Shown here: positions 21,124 to 32,123 of the stretch, piece after piece | Numbering within the stretch: the first letter of the stretch is position 1 | Layout: each line of letters opens with the position of its first letter | Assembly (NCBI GenBank): GCA_900491605.1 | Contig: UESW01004762.1 | Location: 1 to 64,000 of the forward strand | Direction: 5' to 3' | DNA from: Calamus simplicifolius | Lineage: Eukaryota; Streptophyta; Magnoliopsida; Arecales; Arecaceae | DNA: 64,000 nucleotides | Notes under the pieces: model-generated | What the model was told of the DNA's origin: nothing | Databases searched by the model: none | What the model saw: only the letters and a program-made list of their open reading frames with translations | Program-made: the position numbers and the translations under genes

Positions 21124-21894
21124 TTAATTAGATGGATCAATCATTCCAAGTTCCATTCTTATTTCATAAAATTTTGATTCATCTAAAGGTTTAGTAAATA
21201 TATCTGCGAGTTGTTTTTCAGTGTTTACAAATTCCAATACAATGTTGCCATCATTAACATGATCTCTAATAAAATGATGTCGGATTTCTATATGTTTTGT
21301 TCTAGAGTGTTGAATAGGATTTTTAGTTAGACAAATTGCACTAGTGTTGTCACATTTTATTGGTATTCCCTTTTGTTTGATACCATAATCCTCTAGTTGC
21401 TGCTTAATCCACAAAATTTGAGCACAGCAACTTCCAGCTGCAATGTATTCGGCCTCGGCCGTAGACAATGCTACTGAAGTTTGCTTCTTGCTAAACCATG
21501 AGATTAAGTTAACACCTAGGAATTGGCAAGTTCCACTAGTTGATTTTCTGTCTAGTTTACATCCAGCAAAGTCTGAATCGGTGTATCCTATTAAGTCAAT
21601 GCTAGATTGTCTGTCATACCAAAGTCCTAAGTTTTTAGTTCCATTTAAATATTTAAATATTCTTTTAACAGCAAGCAAGTGTGATTCTTTAGGATTAGCT
21701 TGATATCTGGCACACATGCAAACACTAAACAAGATATCAGGTCTACTGGCAGTTAAGTATAACAAAGATCCTATCATTCCTCTATAAAGTTTTAGATCTA
21801 CAGATTTTTCAGAATTACAAGCATCAATTCTACAAGATGAGCTCATAGGGGTACCGATACTTTTAGATGTCTCCATGCCAAACTTTTTGATCAT
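21124..21894 (-). pseudogene. Element A RT C-terminal part and RNase H
   Basis: 257 codons to a stop at 21124. It shows the RT/RNase H linker of copia elements (GTPMSSSCRID, YRGMIGSLLYLTASRPDI, RYQANPKESHLLAVKRIFKY) and RNase H blocks (GYTDSDFAGCKLDRKSTSG, SWFSKKQTSVALSTAEAEYI, KCDNTSAICLTKNP, RTKHIEIRHHFIRD, QLADIFTKPL). RNase H removes the RNA strand during reverse transcription. This segment is itself uninterrupted, but it is separated by frame changes from upstream RT. Confidence 0.93.
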
Positions 21895-22354
21895 CTCCTT
21901 GATGTACTTGGATTGGCTTATGAAGATCCCGTCATTGCTTTGCTTGATTTGGAGTCCGAGAAAATAATTCAGTTCTCCATCATACTCATCTCGAATTCTC
22001 CCTGCATAAGCTCAGCAAAATCTTTGCATAACGAGTCATTAGTGGCACCAAATATGATATCATCTACATAGATTTGAATAATTAAAATATCATCATTTTG
22101 TCTTTTAATAAATAGGTTGTATCGACATTTCCTCGAATGAATTTATTACTAATCAAGAACTTGCTTAATCTTTCATACCAAGCCCGGGGAGCTTGCTTCA
22201 AACCATACAAAGCTTTGTTTAATTTAAATACGTGGTTTGGAAACAAGTGATTTTCAAAACCGGGTGGCTGTTCCACAAATACTTGTTCAGCAATATATCC
22301 ATTTAAGAAAGCGCTTTTAACATCCATTTGATATAATTTAAAATTCATAAACAA
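21895..22354 (-). pseudogene. Element A reverse transcriptase catalytic part
   Basis: Shifted frames encode MDVKSAFLNGYIAEQVFVEQ, LNKALYGLKQAPRAWYERLS (22082-22354), then QIYVDDIIFGATN with the YVDD catalytic box near 22060, and MMGELNYFLGLQI-type sequence to 21900. A frameshift near 22350 separates it from the RT start and another near 22090 precedes the YVDD box. Confidence 0.9.
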
Positions 22355-23730
22355 GCAACAGCAAGAAGTAATCTGATAGCTTCTAATCTAGCAACAGGGG
22401 CATATGTTTCATCAAAATCAATTCCTTCTTCTTGATTATAACCCTTAGCTACTAGTCTTGCTTTATTTCTTATTATGTTACCATGTTCATCTAACTTATT
22501 TCTGAAAACCCATTTTGTTCCAATAATTTGATAATCATTAGGTCTTTCAATAAGTGTCCAAACATTATTTCTTTCAAATTGATTAAGTTCTTCATGCATT
22601 GCATTTAACCAATCAATATCATTCTTAGCTTCATCATAACATTTAGGTTCAATTTTAGAAACAAATGCTAAGTTATTATATGTATCTCTAAATGTCGATC
22701 TTGTCCTAATTCCATGAGATATTTCACCAATAATTTGATCTTTAGGGTGACTGTGAACATACCTCCATCCTCTTTCTAAGTCATCATTACCTTGTGAGGC
22801 TTCAGGTGGATTAGGATTGCTTTCTTCATTTACCTCTTGTGTATCTGAATCATCTTTGTCCTTCAAGGTGATGTCTTTGAGTTGATCTTCAATTTCATCT
22901 GCATCAACTATACCTTTTCTCTTCCTTAAGGGAAGATCATTAGTTTCATCAAATATCACATGAATAGATTCTTCAACTACCAATGTCTTTTTGTTAAAAA
23001 CTCTAAAAGCTCTACTATGCAATGAATAACCAAGAAAAATCCCTTCGTCAGATTTAGCATCAAATTTATCAAGGGTTTTTTTTCCGTTATTCAAAACAAA
23101 GCAGCGACATCCAAAGACATGAAAATAACCGATATTAGGTTTTCTTCCTTTCCAAAGTTCATAAGGAGTCTTTTTCAAAACAGGTCTAATTAATGCACGA
23201 TTTAAAACATAACATGCAGTGTTAATTGCTTCAGCCCAAAAATATTTTGGGAGATTGCTTTCACACAACATGGTACGAGCCATTTCTTCTAAAGTTCTGT
23301 TCTTTCTTTCTACTACTCCATTTTGTTGAGGTGTTCTGGGTGCAGAAAAATTATGTTCAATTCCATTTTCATTACAAAAATTTTCAAAATATTGATTTTC
23401 AAATTCTTTTCCATGATCACTTCGTATCGATAAAACAGAAGAATTCTTTTCATTTGTAATTCTTTTAAATAATTTTTGAAATGATGGAAATGCTTCATCT
23501 TTACTGGCTAAGAATAAAACCCATGTAAAACGAGAGAAATCATCAATTATGACAAAACCATATCTTTTTCCTCCTAGACTAGTTGTTCTTGTAGGACCGA
23601 ATAAATCCATGTGCAAGAGTTCTAAAGGTCTAGTGGTTGAAATCACATTTTTCGATTTAAAAGATACTCGAGTTTGTTTTCCAAATTGACAAGCATCACA
23701 TTTTATCTTTTTCAAAAGAAGTTTTGGCAA
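22345..23730 (-). pseudogene. Element A integrase and RT start
   Basis: A 461-codon open frame. It begins within the integrase zinc region (CDACQFGKQTRV), then shows the catalytic core (LHMDLFGPTRT with the first Asp; IRSDHGKEFEN with the second Asp; PQQNGVVERKNR with the Glu). The copia integrase C-terminal part follows (YELWKGRKPNIGYFHVFGC, GIFLGYSLHSRAFRVFN), then a spacer, and RT starts with WTLIERPNDYQIIGTKWVFR, NKARLVAKGYNQEEGIDFDE. The long C-terminal extension between integrase and RT is acidic. The frame changes at both ends. This is the best preserved pol block of element A. Confidence 0.93.
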
Positions 23731-23753
23731 ACCATTTACTAAATCCTTTTTGA

Positions 23754-24457
23754 TTAGTTTAGATAATAATCCATGCTTGCATGAGCTAGCCTACGATGCC
23801 ATAACCAACTATTATCAGTTTTATTATTCATAGCAACTAGGCAATCAACATTTCTATCATTCAAATCATTTAAATCAACAATGTATACATTACCATGCCT
23901 ATGACCAATAAATTTCAGATTATCATTTGTAGGATTTTTAACAATGCATAAAGATGATTCAAATGTAACTTTAAATCCTTTATCACATAATTGACTGATA
24001 CTTAGTAAATTATGCTTTAAACCTTTCACAAGTAAGACATTGTCAATAAAAGTATGAGGTGTGATACCTATTTTTCCAATGCCAATAATTTTTCCTTGGC
24101 CATTATCACCAAAAGTAACAACACCTCCATCTTTTGCCTCTAAAGTGATGAATTGAGACTCATCACCCGTCATGTGTCTTGAACACCCGCTATCCAAGTA
24201 CCATTGTCTTTTAGTTGCTCGGGTTGCAAGACACACCTGCATACACAATTTTAAGTTTTGCTCTTAGGTACCCAAGCTTTCTTGGGTCCTTTCGGGTTAG
24301 TTAAAATAGTTCCTTTTGGAACCCATATTTGTTTAACTTTGTGTGTGTGACAAGTATATGCTTTGTGTCCAAATTTACCACATTTAAAGCAAGTAATTCT
24401 AGTTGAATCATCAGCATGCACATAAATATTTTTGTCTTTCAATAGGATTGTATCCAA
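23754..24457 (-). pseudogene. Element A second zinc knuckle, protease and GAG-pre-integrase part
   Basis: 24251-24457 encodes CFKCGKFGHKAYTC, a CCHC zinc knuckle, and KQIWVPKGTILTN. 23754-24248 encodes WYLDSGCSRHMTGD, the copia protease block with catalytic DSG, and GLKHNLLSISQLCDKGFKV, then WLWHRRLAHAS, the start of the GAG-pre-integrase histidine region. The two pieces are in different frames, as is the downstream integrase. Confidence 0.9.
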
Positions 24458-24517
24458 GACCAGCTCTATTGTAAACAGCCCTTTGACTATTTAATATCAT
24501 TTCTAACTTTTCTGAAC

Positions 24518-25799
24518 TCAAAGTAAATTTATCAATAATTTTAATTTATTTACTTCATCTTTCAAATCTTGGTTTTCCTTTAGTAAAGAATCATTGTTAT
24601 TTGAAATTCTTTCTTTTTCAAGAGTAAGTTCCTTAATTTCATTTCTCAAGTCTTTATTCTTTGAACTTAATTTAGCAAAATCATCTACAAGTTCATAAAA
24701 AGCACCATGCAATTCATCAAAAGTAAAGTCATCTAGAAAGCTAGGACTTACCTCATTTTCATCAGCCATGAAGCATACATTTGCAACTTCAGTCTTTTCT
24801 TCTTCTTCCGAACTTGTTGCTTCACTGTCACTCCATGTAGCCAACATAGCCTTCTTCTTTACTTTCTTAAAACCTTTCTTCAACAGTGGACATTCTGGTT
24901 TGATATGTCCAGGCTTCTTACACTCATAGCATATAGGAGGTTCACTTCTTTCCTTTTCTTTGCTATGATCTCCTTTGGTAAATATTTTTCTTTTTCCAAA
25001 TTTCTTTCTCCTCATAAATTTCTTGAACTTTCTAGAGATGAGCCATATCATCATCTTTTTCACTCTCACTAGTTTCATCTTCACTTTCCTCATTTTGAAC
25101 ATTACCTTTCAATGCCATGGTCCTTCTCTTCTTTGAATCGTCTTCATCAATGTGTTGACGTTGTTGTAGTTCATGAGTCATCAAAGATCCGACCAATTCT
25201 TCAAGTGATAGATTGTTGAGGTCTTTAGCTTCTTGTATAGCTGTGACTTTTGCTTCCCATGATCTAGGCAAAGATCTCAAAATTTTTCTCACAAGATCAC
25301 TGTTAGCATAAGACTTACCCAAACTTTTTAAACCATTAATAATGTCGGTAAATCTAGTAAACATATCAGTGATATTTTCAGATGAATCCATTTTAAATAG
25401 TTCATACTTATGAACAAGCATATTAATTTTGGATTCCTTGACTTGGTTAGTACCCTCATGGGTAACTTCAAGTCTATCCCAAATCTCTTTAGCAGACATG
25501 CATGTAGATATACGATTAAACTCATTTGCATCAAGAGAACAATAAAGAACATTCATTGCTTTTGCATTTAATTGAGCTAATTTCTTATCTTGCTCATCCC
25601 ATTCAGATTCAGGCTTTGCAATATCAATATTATCAATCTTAACAGTGGGTGTGTGAGGTCCATTAATTATGATTCCCCATAAATCATAATCAAGTGCTTG
25701 AATGAATATTTTCATTCGTGCTTTCCAATAAGTGTAATTTGTTCCATTGAACAAAGGTGGTCTATTAGTTGACTGTCCTTCGGTCAACATAGATCCCAT
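24518..25799 (-). pseudogene. Element A gag, frameshifted
   Basis: The start at 25799 reads MGSMLTEGQSTNRPPLFNGT, NYTYWKARMKIFIQ, then the UBN2-type gag core (SAKEIWDRLEVTHEGTNQVK, NMLVHKYELFKM, ILRSLPRSWEAKVTAIQEAK, SLEELVGSLMTHEL) to a stop at 25032. Another frame (25102-24518) supplies the KKFMRRKK stretch, the knuckle CYECKKPGHIKPEC and a long K/E/L/N-rich predicted coiled coil. A large gag with two knuckles and a coiled coil is typical of Sireviruses. The start lies about 60 bases downstream of the PBS. Confidence 0.93.
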
Positions 25800-25860
25800 T
25801 TGGATTACTACTGATCTTTAGCTCCAAGCTTATCAAAGCTATAGGAATCAAGAGCACGCT

Positions 25861-25872
25861 GCTCTGATACCA
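25861..25872 (-). promoter_or_regulatory. Primer binding site of element A
   Basis: The minus strand reads TGGTATCAGAGC (initiator methionine tRNA type), 2 bases from the LTR boundary at 25875. Confidence 0.9.
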
Positions 25873-25874
25873 CT

Positions 25875-27031
25875 TGTTGCCCAGATGTAGTAGCCCAAGA
25901 GGGGGGTGAATTGGGTATTTAATTCAATGGATGATATTGACTAACGCAGATATGTGCTTAATCAAAGTTAATTAATTCAGCGGTGTAGTGGAGTGCACAA
26001 AAGAAAATACACAGATCAATCAATCACAAACACAGAGGGTTTATAGTGGTTCGGTGCCAAACTCGGCTCCTACATCCACTCCCCAAAAACCCTTTGGGAA
26101 TTTCACTAATCGTATCACAACGATTACAACCCCTAGCCTTCCCCGGCTAGTCCTCTTGTTTTCACGGCACAAGGCAGCCAAACCCTAGCCTTACCCAGCT
26201 AGTCCTCTTATTTTTGACGGCACAAGGAAGCCAAACCATAGCCTTACCCTGCTAGATCTCTTGTTTAACGGCACAAGGAAGCCAATCAACAATCTAGGGT
26301 TATCCTTAACCCTATTACAAGAAATTTCAAAATAGATAACAGATAGCTCCTAACTTGAGCAAATATTCAAAGAATACTTTACAAATTTAAAGCAAATCTT
26401 TAGCAATAAATGTGGATCTCCGAGGTAGCTGAAGCTTTGAATGCTTTACCGGATCTGGATGACTTGAGCAGTGATTAAGATTTGTCAACATCAATGCACA
26501 AGAACTTGCTTTCCAACACTCCAAAAAATATACAATGAACACTCTCTTTCTTGATTTCTTTCTTTCATTTTTCTTTTTCAGATTCATCATTGTGTTCCTT
26601 TGATCTCAGCTATTTAAACAAAAAAAAAATGTCTGTTAGATACATTGGTAATAAGAGAAAATTAAAACGGAAGAAAAATGTAACCGTTTGAGATTATTTC
26701 CCTAAGCATTGATTGCATTTAATCCTTTGATGAAGAAAGATCTCTGTCAAATACCAAAAGATCAAAAGTCAATAATCATGAGAATAGAAATATAATTAAA
26801 GAGAGAGAGAGAGCATGTAAGAGTGCAGAGTGGTGCTTGGCTAGAATTTATTTTTCAGCTAGCTTTTTTTTGAAAACGTTTGGCTCATGGAGAAGGAAGA
26901 AAAAAAAGGTTCCAAGCTAGCTATACAAATCTAGCTAGCTATCTAGCAAAGCTCCACAGCAAGAGGAAGAAATCAGCCATGAGAAGGAAAAAGGCAGTTA
27001 GCTCTCAAGCTAACTCTTCCCTTCATGCACA
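25875..27031 (-). repeat. Element A 5' LTR, truncated
   Basis: This starts TGTTGCCCAGATGTAGTAGC next to the PBS. It contains tandem units of about 55 bases (26130-26295, CTAGCCTTACCCAGCTAGTC and ACGGCACAAGGAAGCCAA) and a TATA-like TGTTTAAATA on the minus strand (26611-26620). The U3 AGCTAGCT/AGCTAACT array begins near 26850. It ends abruptly inside the array at about 27031, where RT-coding sequence of element D begins. The missing U3 part can be judged from 30072-32123. Confidence 0.85.
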
Positions 27032-28412
27032 CGGCTAGTTGCAAAAGGTTTCAAACAAACTCATGGTATAGACTATGATGAAACTTTTTCACCTGTAGCC
27101 ATGCTTAAGTCTATTAGAATTCTCATTGCCATTGCTGCATATTATGACTATGAGATTTGGTAAATGGATGTTAAAACTGTGTTTCTTAATGGAAACCTAC
27201 TTGAGGATGTGTACATGACACAACCTAAGGGTTTTGTACAACCTGAGAATTCTAGTAAAGTATGCAAGCTTCAAAGATCCATTTATGGTTTGAAGCAGGC
27301 TTCTCGGAGTTGGAATCTTCGTTTTGATGAATCAGTCAAAGAGTTTGGATTTATCAAAAATAAAGATGAACCTTGTGTTTACAAGAAAGTTAGTGGGAGC
27401 GCCATTGTATTTCTGGTCTTATATGTTGATGACATCTTACTCATTGGGAATGATATCCCTACCTTGCAGAGTGTCAAGTCTTGGTTAGGGAAATGTTTCT
27501 CAATGAAAGACTTAGGCGAAGCTACCTATATCCTAAGGATAAAGATCTATAGAGATAGATCTAAGAGGCTAATTGGTCTAAGTCAAAGTACTTACATAGA
27601 TAAAGTACTGAAAAGGTTCAGTATGCAAGATTCCAAGAGAAGATACTTTCCTATGTCTCATGGTATTACACTTAGCAAATTTCAGTGTCCTAACACAAAA
27701 GATGAGCGAGAGCGCATGAGTAAGATTCCTTATGCTTCAGCAATAGATCTATCATGTATGCTATGTTGTGCACTAGACCAGATGTCTCTTATGCTTTAAG
27801 CATAACGAGTAGATACCAGTCAGATCCCGATAAGAGTCACTGGACGGCTATCAAGAATATTCTTAAGTATCTGAGAAGATCTAAAGATATGTTCTTGGTG
27901 TATGGAAGATTGGAAAATGATCTGGTTGTAAGTGGTTACACAGATGCAAGCTTTCAATCTGACAAAGATAATTTTCGATCGCAGTCAGGATATGTGTTTT
28001 GTTTAAATGGTGGTGCTGTTAGCAGGAAAAGTTGAAGCAAAGCATTGTTGCTGATTCTACAACTAAAGCTGAATACATAGCAGCATCTGATGCAGCAAAG
28101 GAAGCAGTTTGGATCAAGAAGTTCATTACTAACCTTGGAGTGGCTCCTATCATCACAAATCCTGTTGATGTTCATTGTGACAATAATGGTGCTATCGCAC
28201 AAGCAAAAGAACCTAGGTCACATTAGCGATCCAAACACATTCTTAGGCGTTATCATCTCATTCGAGAAATCATTGAGAGAGGTGACGTAAAAATATGTAG
28301 AGTTCCAACAGATGATAATGTTGCTGATCCATTGACTAAGCCTCTACCATAAGCAAAGCATGATCGTCATGCTAGGTTCATAGGTATTAGATACATTGAT
28401 AAGTGGGCCTAG
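27032..28412 (+). pseudogene. Element D RT-RNase H remnant
   Basis: It reads RLVAKGF, GIDYDETFSPVAMLKSIRI, an in-frame TAA in place of the usual Gln before MDVKTVFLNGNLLEDVYMTQ (27164), LQRSIYGLKQASRSWN, the YVDDILLIGND catalytic box, and SMKDLGEATYILRIKIYRDR. After a frame change near 27760 it reads CTRPDVSYALSITSRYQSD, GYTDASFQSDKDN, then AEYIAASDAAKEAVWIKKFI and CDNNGAIAQAKEPRSH with a stop at 28226. Weak homology continues to about 28412 (NVADPLTKPLP). It has at least two stops and one frameshift. Confidence 0.9.
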
Positions 28413-28426
28413 TGCAAGTGGGAGAT

Positions 28427-30071
28427 TGTTAGTATTAGTGCCCTAGGCCTATTGTATGGACATGGTATTTTGAATATTTATGAGCATTTACTATTATCAT
28501 AATTTACATGTTTATTATATAATAATATCCTTGAATAATATTATGAATTATTCTAAATGTCCCTAATCGGTTATTGTTGTGGGAATAACAATAAATTAAG
28601 ATTAGTATGAAATTTGATTGATATTCATGGGATGAATATGTGTATGAGATACAAATCAAATTTATATGTATTTATTGAGAACAAATATTGGACAAGACCC
28701 GCCTTGAGATTAATACATGGATCAAAGTCATAAGTTAATCTCTAGTAGCTGTGTCATTAAATCCTTAGACCTGAGATTGCTATAGTTCTCAACATGAGGA
28801 TTATTATGTTTTGACATAATCAAACATTGTCTTTAACCGATGATTATAAAGATTATGATTGAACATAATAAGAATCATGTAGTGAGATATGAGTGATTAA
28901 GATGGAATTTATCCCTCTTATTATAAGAGAGATATCTCTGAGCCCCTCGATGATTGAGACTGAGAAATGCATGGCCATGCTCAAATGAATTGATGGAGAT
29001 CAATATCATTTGTTTAGTCAGTCTAATTGGGTTTTGAGAAATTAAAGATAGAGTGATATTAGGTTGACTTTATCCATGCCTTATATTCTATCAAAATATC
29101 ATGTGACAAAAGGATTATGTCAATAGCTACTTTAAGGTTGTCTCGGAACATAAGCTTTTCATTTAACTTGGGTAGCCATAATGTCTTGCTAGAGGCCGCT
29201 TATGACTTGAAGGATCAAAATATGATTTAGGCCTACTGCCAACGTTAATTGAACCTATAGGGTCGCACACTAAGAACGGACAATAATGGTTACGGTTTGT
29301 TACTCTCTATGTAATTTAAAATGATGAGATTATTTTAAATTATAAATAATAATTAGTTGTCATTTAGATTCGAGTTTAATTTTGAGAAAATTTAAATTTG
29401 TAATTTAAATTATGACAAGTAATTAATTTATTATATTTTCTTATTGGATAAGGAAATAATCCATAAAGGTTTTTGGTTAAAAAATTAAATCCTTATTTTG
29501 TAAGGGCAAGGATTTAAATTATCATTATTTAAAAAGAGTTTTAAATATACATTAATTAAAATCCTAGTGAACTAAAAACCCCTGTCAGACTTGTATATAT
29601 ATGATATGTACATTTTAAAGTCTGTGGGGCATTTGAAAGGTCACGTCGATTGGGCATTTGAAAGGTCATATCGATTGGGCATTTAAAAGGTCATGTCGAT
29701 TGGGGCTTTTGAAGCGTTGTGTCTTCTGCCTTAAAAATGGATAAACAGAGAGTTGGAAATATGGTTCATTTTTGTGAAAAATGGACTTGTTGAACTAGCA
29801 TTCAAAACTATTTTGGTGTCCGTTCATGTGTGGATACTTGTAGAGGGTGGTCGTCTTTATGAAAGGCAGCACCTTTGAAGATCCGAGCAAACCCAACACA
29901 AGAATAGACGGATTACATACTGATCAACAAAAAGGTAATATTTTTATTTATCCTTCTTTCGGTTTTATGAAATGCATGTGATTCTTGGTGGGGGTTATGG
30001 AATAAATTTATTTTGTTTCCGCTGCCATTTTATTCCAATTAGATTGGGATTTTCTATTCTGTAACCCAACA
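28427..30071 (+). repeat. 3' LTR of element D
   Basis: Preceded by the purine tract GTGCAAGTGGGAGAT. It starts TGTTAGTATTAGTGCCC and ends TCTGTAACCCAACA (1645 bases). It includes three copies of a unit of about 25 bases, GGGCATTTGAAAGGTCACGT (29627-29705). No gene is visible. The 5 bases after the end are TATAT; the matching left flank is lost. Confidence 0.85.
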
Positions 30072-32123
30072 TATATGGCACAAGGCAGCCAAACCCCTAG
30101 CCTTACCCGGCTAGTCCTCTTGTTTCACGGCACAAGGAAGCCAACCCCTAGCCTTACCCGGCTAGTCCTCTTGTTTAACGGCACAAAAAAGCCAACAAGA
30201 ACCAAGGGTTAACTCTAACCCTTTTACAAATGTTCAGAATAGATAAGAACGAGTAGCTCCTATAATGAGAAAATATTCAAGATATACTTTACAAATATTG
30301 TAGAAAATCCTCGTTAATAAATGAAGAAGCTCCGAGGTAGTTGAAGCTTTGAATGCTTGAAGGCTTTAATGGATCTGGACGACCTTTGAGCAATGAATGA
30401 TCTTTAACTTCAGCAACTTGCTTTTCAACATTTCGAAAAATATGCAATAAAGGCTCTTTTTCTTGGATTTCTTTCTCTTGTTTTTCTCTTTCAGATTCGT
30501 CATTCTATTCTTCTAATCCCAACTATTTAAAGCATTTCAACAAAAGAAATATCTGTTAGACATATTTGAAATAAATGGAAAGTAAAACGGGAAGAAAAGA
30601 TAACCATTGAGATTATTTTCCTTAAGCATTGAATGCTTTGAATCCATTTGAGGAAGAAAGATCTCTGCCATAATCCAAGAGATCAAAAGTTAGTATAGCT
30701 GAAAATAGAAATCAATTAAAGAAGAGAGAGAGATAGAGCAAGCCCAAATATCAGAGAGGTAGCTGACTAGAATTAATTTCAGGTAGCTGAGGGGCTTGAA
30801 GACGCTTGGCCAAAAGGAAAGAAAAGCCACAAGCTAGCTAACCAGCTAACTAATTTTGAAATCTCACGACAAGAGGAAAAAGTATAAGTATCAAAGGATA
30901 GAGTAGTTAGCTCTCCAGCTAACTATCCACAAAGTGCACACGGCTTGAAGTTCATCCCAGGAAAAAATAGCTAACTCCTTAGCTAGCTCACCAAAAAGTC
31001 ATACGCCCAGGAATCCAATTCAAAAAGCATTAGTTAGCTCTCTAGCTAACTAAGCAAAAAGTAGTTAGCTCTCTAGCTAACTAAGCAAAAAGTAGTTAGC
31101 TCATTAGCTAACTAAGCAAGCATGCGTTCATGAAGAGAGAGGCCACAACAAGGTAGTTAGCTCTCCAGCTAACTTGAAAAAAAAGGCTCTCGGCTTGGAG
31201 AAGAAATCGGCCATCAGAAGAAGAGTTAGCTCTTTAGCTAACTAAGTTCAAAACATCATGGCAAGAGGAAATCATCCGTCTAAGGCAGCTAGCTCCTTAG
31301 CAAGCTAAGAAAAGCATTCACATGCCCAAGAGAAGAATAGTTAGCTCTCCAGCTAACTCAAAAAGATAACCTCACGGCTTGGTGGAACCTATAAAAAATA
31401 GTTAGCTAACAATGAAAAGTAGTTAGCTCTCAAGGTAAAGCAATTAACTAACAGGGTATGCTAGCTAGCTAAGAGAGGCACCCAGCTAGCTCACCAGTTA
31501 GCCAAAAATAGGAATCGTTCGGCCATGCAAAGTAACAGAAAAAATTAGTTAACTAAAAATGAAGCCAGCTAGCTAAGAGGAAGGACAAGTTAGCTAGTCA
31601 GCTAACTGAATCCCATAGCGTTCAGCCAGCACAGAGAACATACAAAAAGTAGTTAACTAAAATGGAATTCCAACTAGCTCATAAGGAGGCCAAGCTAGCT
31701 AACCAGCTAGCTAAAAATGAACATGGTTCGGCTAGCATAAAGAACAGGGAATCATAGTTAGCTAAAATGGAATTTCAGCTAATCAAGGAATGGACTAGCT
31801 AGCTATCCAGCTAACTAAAATGGAGACCCATTCGGTCAGCCATAGAACATCATGTCAGTTAGCTAACAGATGTGTCAGCTAGCTAGACAGAAGGATAAGC
31901 TAGCTAACTAGCTAACTCCCAACATAATTCAAACGGCCAGGGATGAATGGATCAAATATATAGCTTTCAGATAACAAATAAAAAAGAAAGAGATATACTA
32001 CCATAAGATTTTTCTTAATAACTCATTTGTAAAACATATGTACTTCTCTACATCAAGCTTAATAAATAGAATTAGTCTTTGCTTAGTTGTTTTGTAAGCA
32101 TCAAAATCAATTCAGGGTCAACA
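30072..32123 (-). repeat. Second A-type Sirevirus LTR fragment
   Basis: This starts inside the ACGGCACAAGG tandem units (homologous to 26165 onward), has a TATA-like CTTTAAATAG on the minus strand (about 30524-30533), and a 1.1 kb array (30830-31930) of AGTTAGCTCTCCAGCTAACT-type palindromes. It ends TTCAGGGTCAACA at 32123. It is clearly diverged from 25875-27031, so it is not a simple continuation of the same LTR; it probably belongs to a different, related insertion. About 290 bases at its left end are missing. Confidence 0.8.
30830..31930. repeat. U3 array of AGTTAGCT-n4-AGCTAACT palindromes
   Basis: More than a dozen 20-base near-palindromes occur, for example at 30903, 31032, 31063, 31093, 31155, 31224, 31339 and 31588. 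Centres include CTCC, CTCT, CATT, CTTT and AGTC, so the arms are kept while the centre varies. They are spaced roughly 30-80 bases apart and separated by sequence rich in CGGCCA or ACGGC. Confidence 0.88.

Larger units (their letters stand above)
18765..27031 (-). mobile_element. Sirevirus-like Ty1/copia element A (interior and 5' LTR fragment)
   Basis: The minus-strand order from right to left is: 5' LTR fragment (25875-27031), PBS, gag with zinc knuckles, protease, integrase, RT, RNase H, a third ORF, purine tracts, 3' LTR. This is the Sirevirus plan (copia pol plus an extra ORF before the 3' LTR). The 5' LTR is cut at about 27031, where element D sequence begins. The 3' LTR is broken by the CACTA and gypsy insertions and continues outside the window. 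At least four frameshifts or stops in gag-pol make it inactive. Confidence 0.9.
27032..30071 (+). mobile_element. 5'-truncated Ty1/copia element D (Tork/Angela-like)
   Basis: This begins within RT coding (RLVAKGF) and runs through RNase H into a complete 3' LTR (28427-30071). The 5' LTR, gag, protease and integrase are absent. Its left border coincides with a short match (CGGCT) shared by the A-type LTR and the RT gene. Element D's 3' LTR is followed by another A-type LTR piece, so D had inserted in such an LTR before its 5' part was lost. Confidence 0.88.

Noticed and set aside
25875..32123. One single A-type LTR interrupted by element D
   Set aside because: 26165-27031 and 30072-30960 are two diverged copies of the same LTR region, so they cannot be two halves of one LTR.
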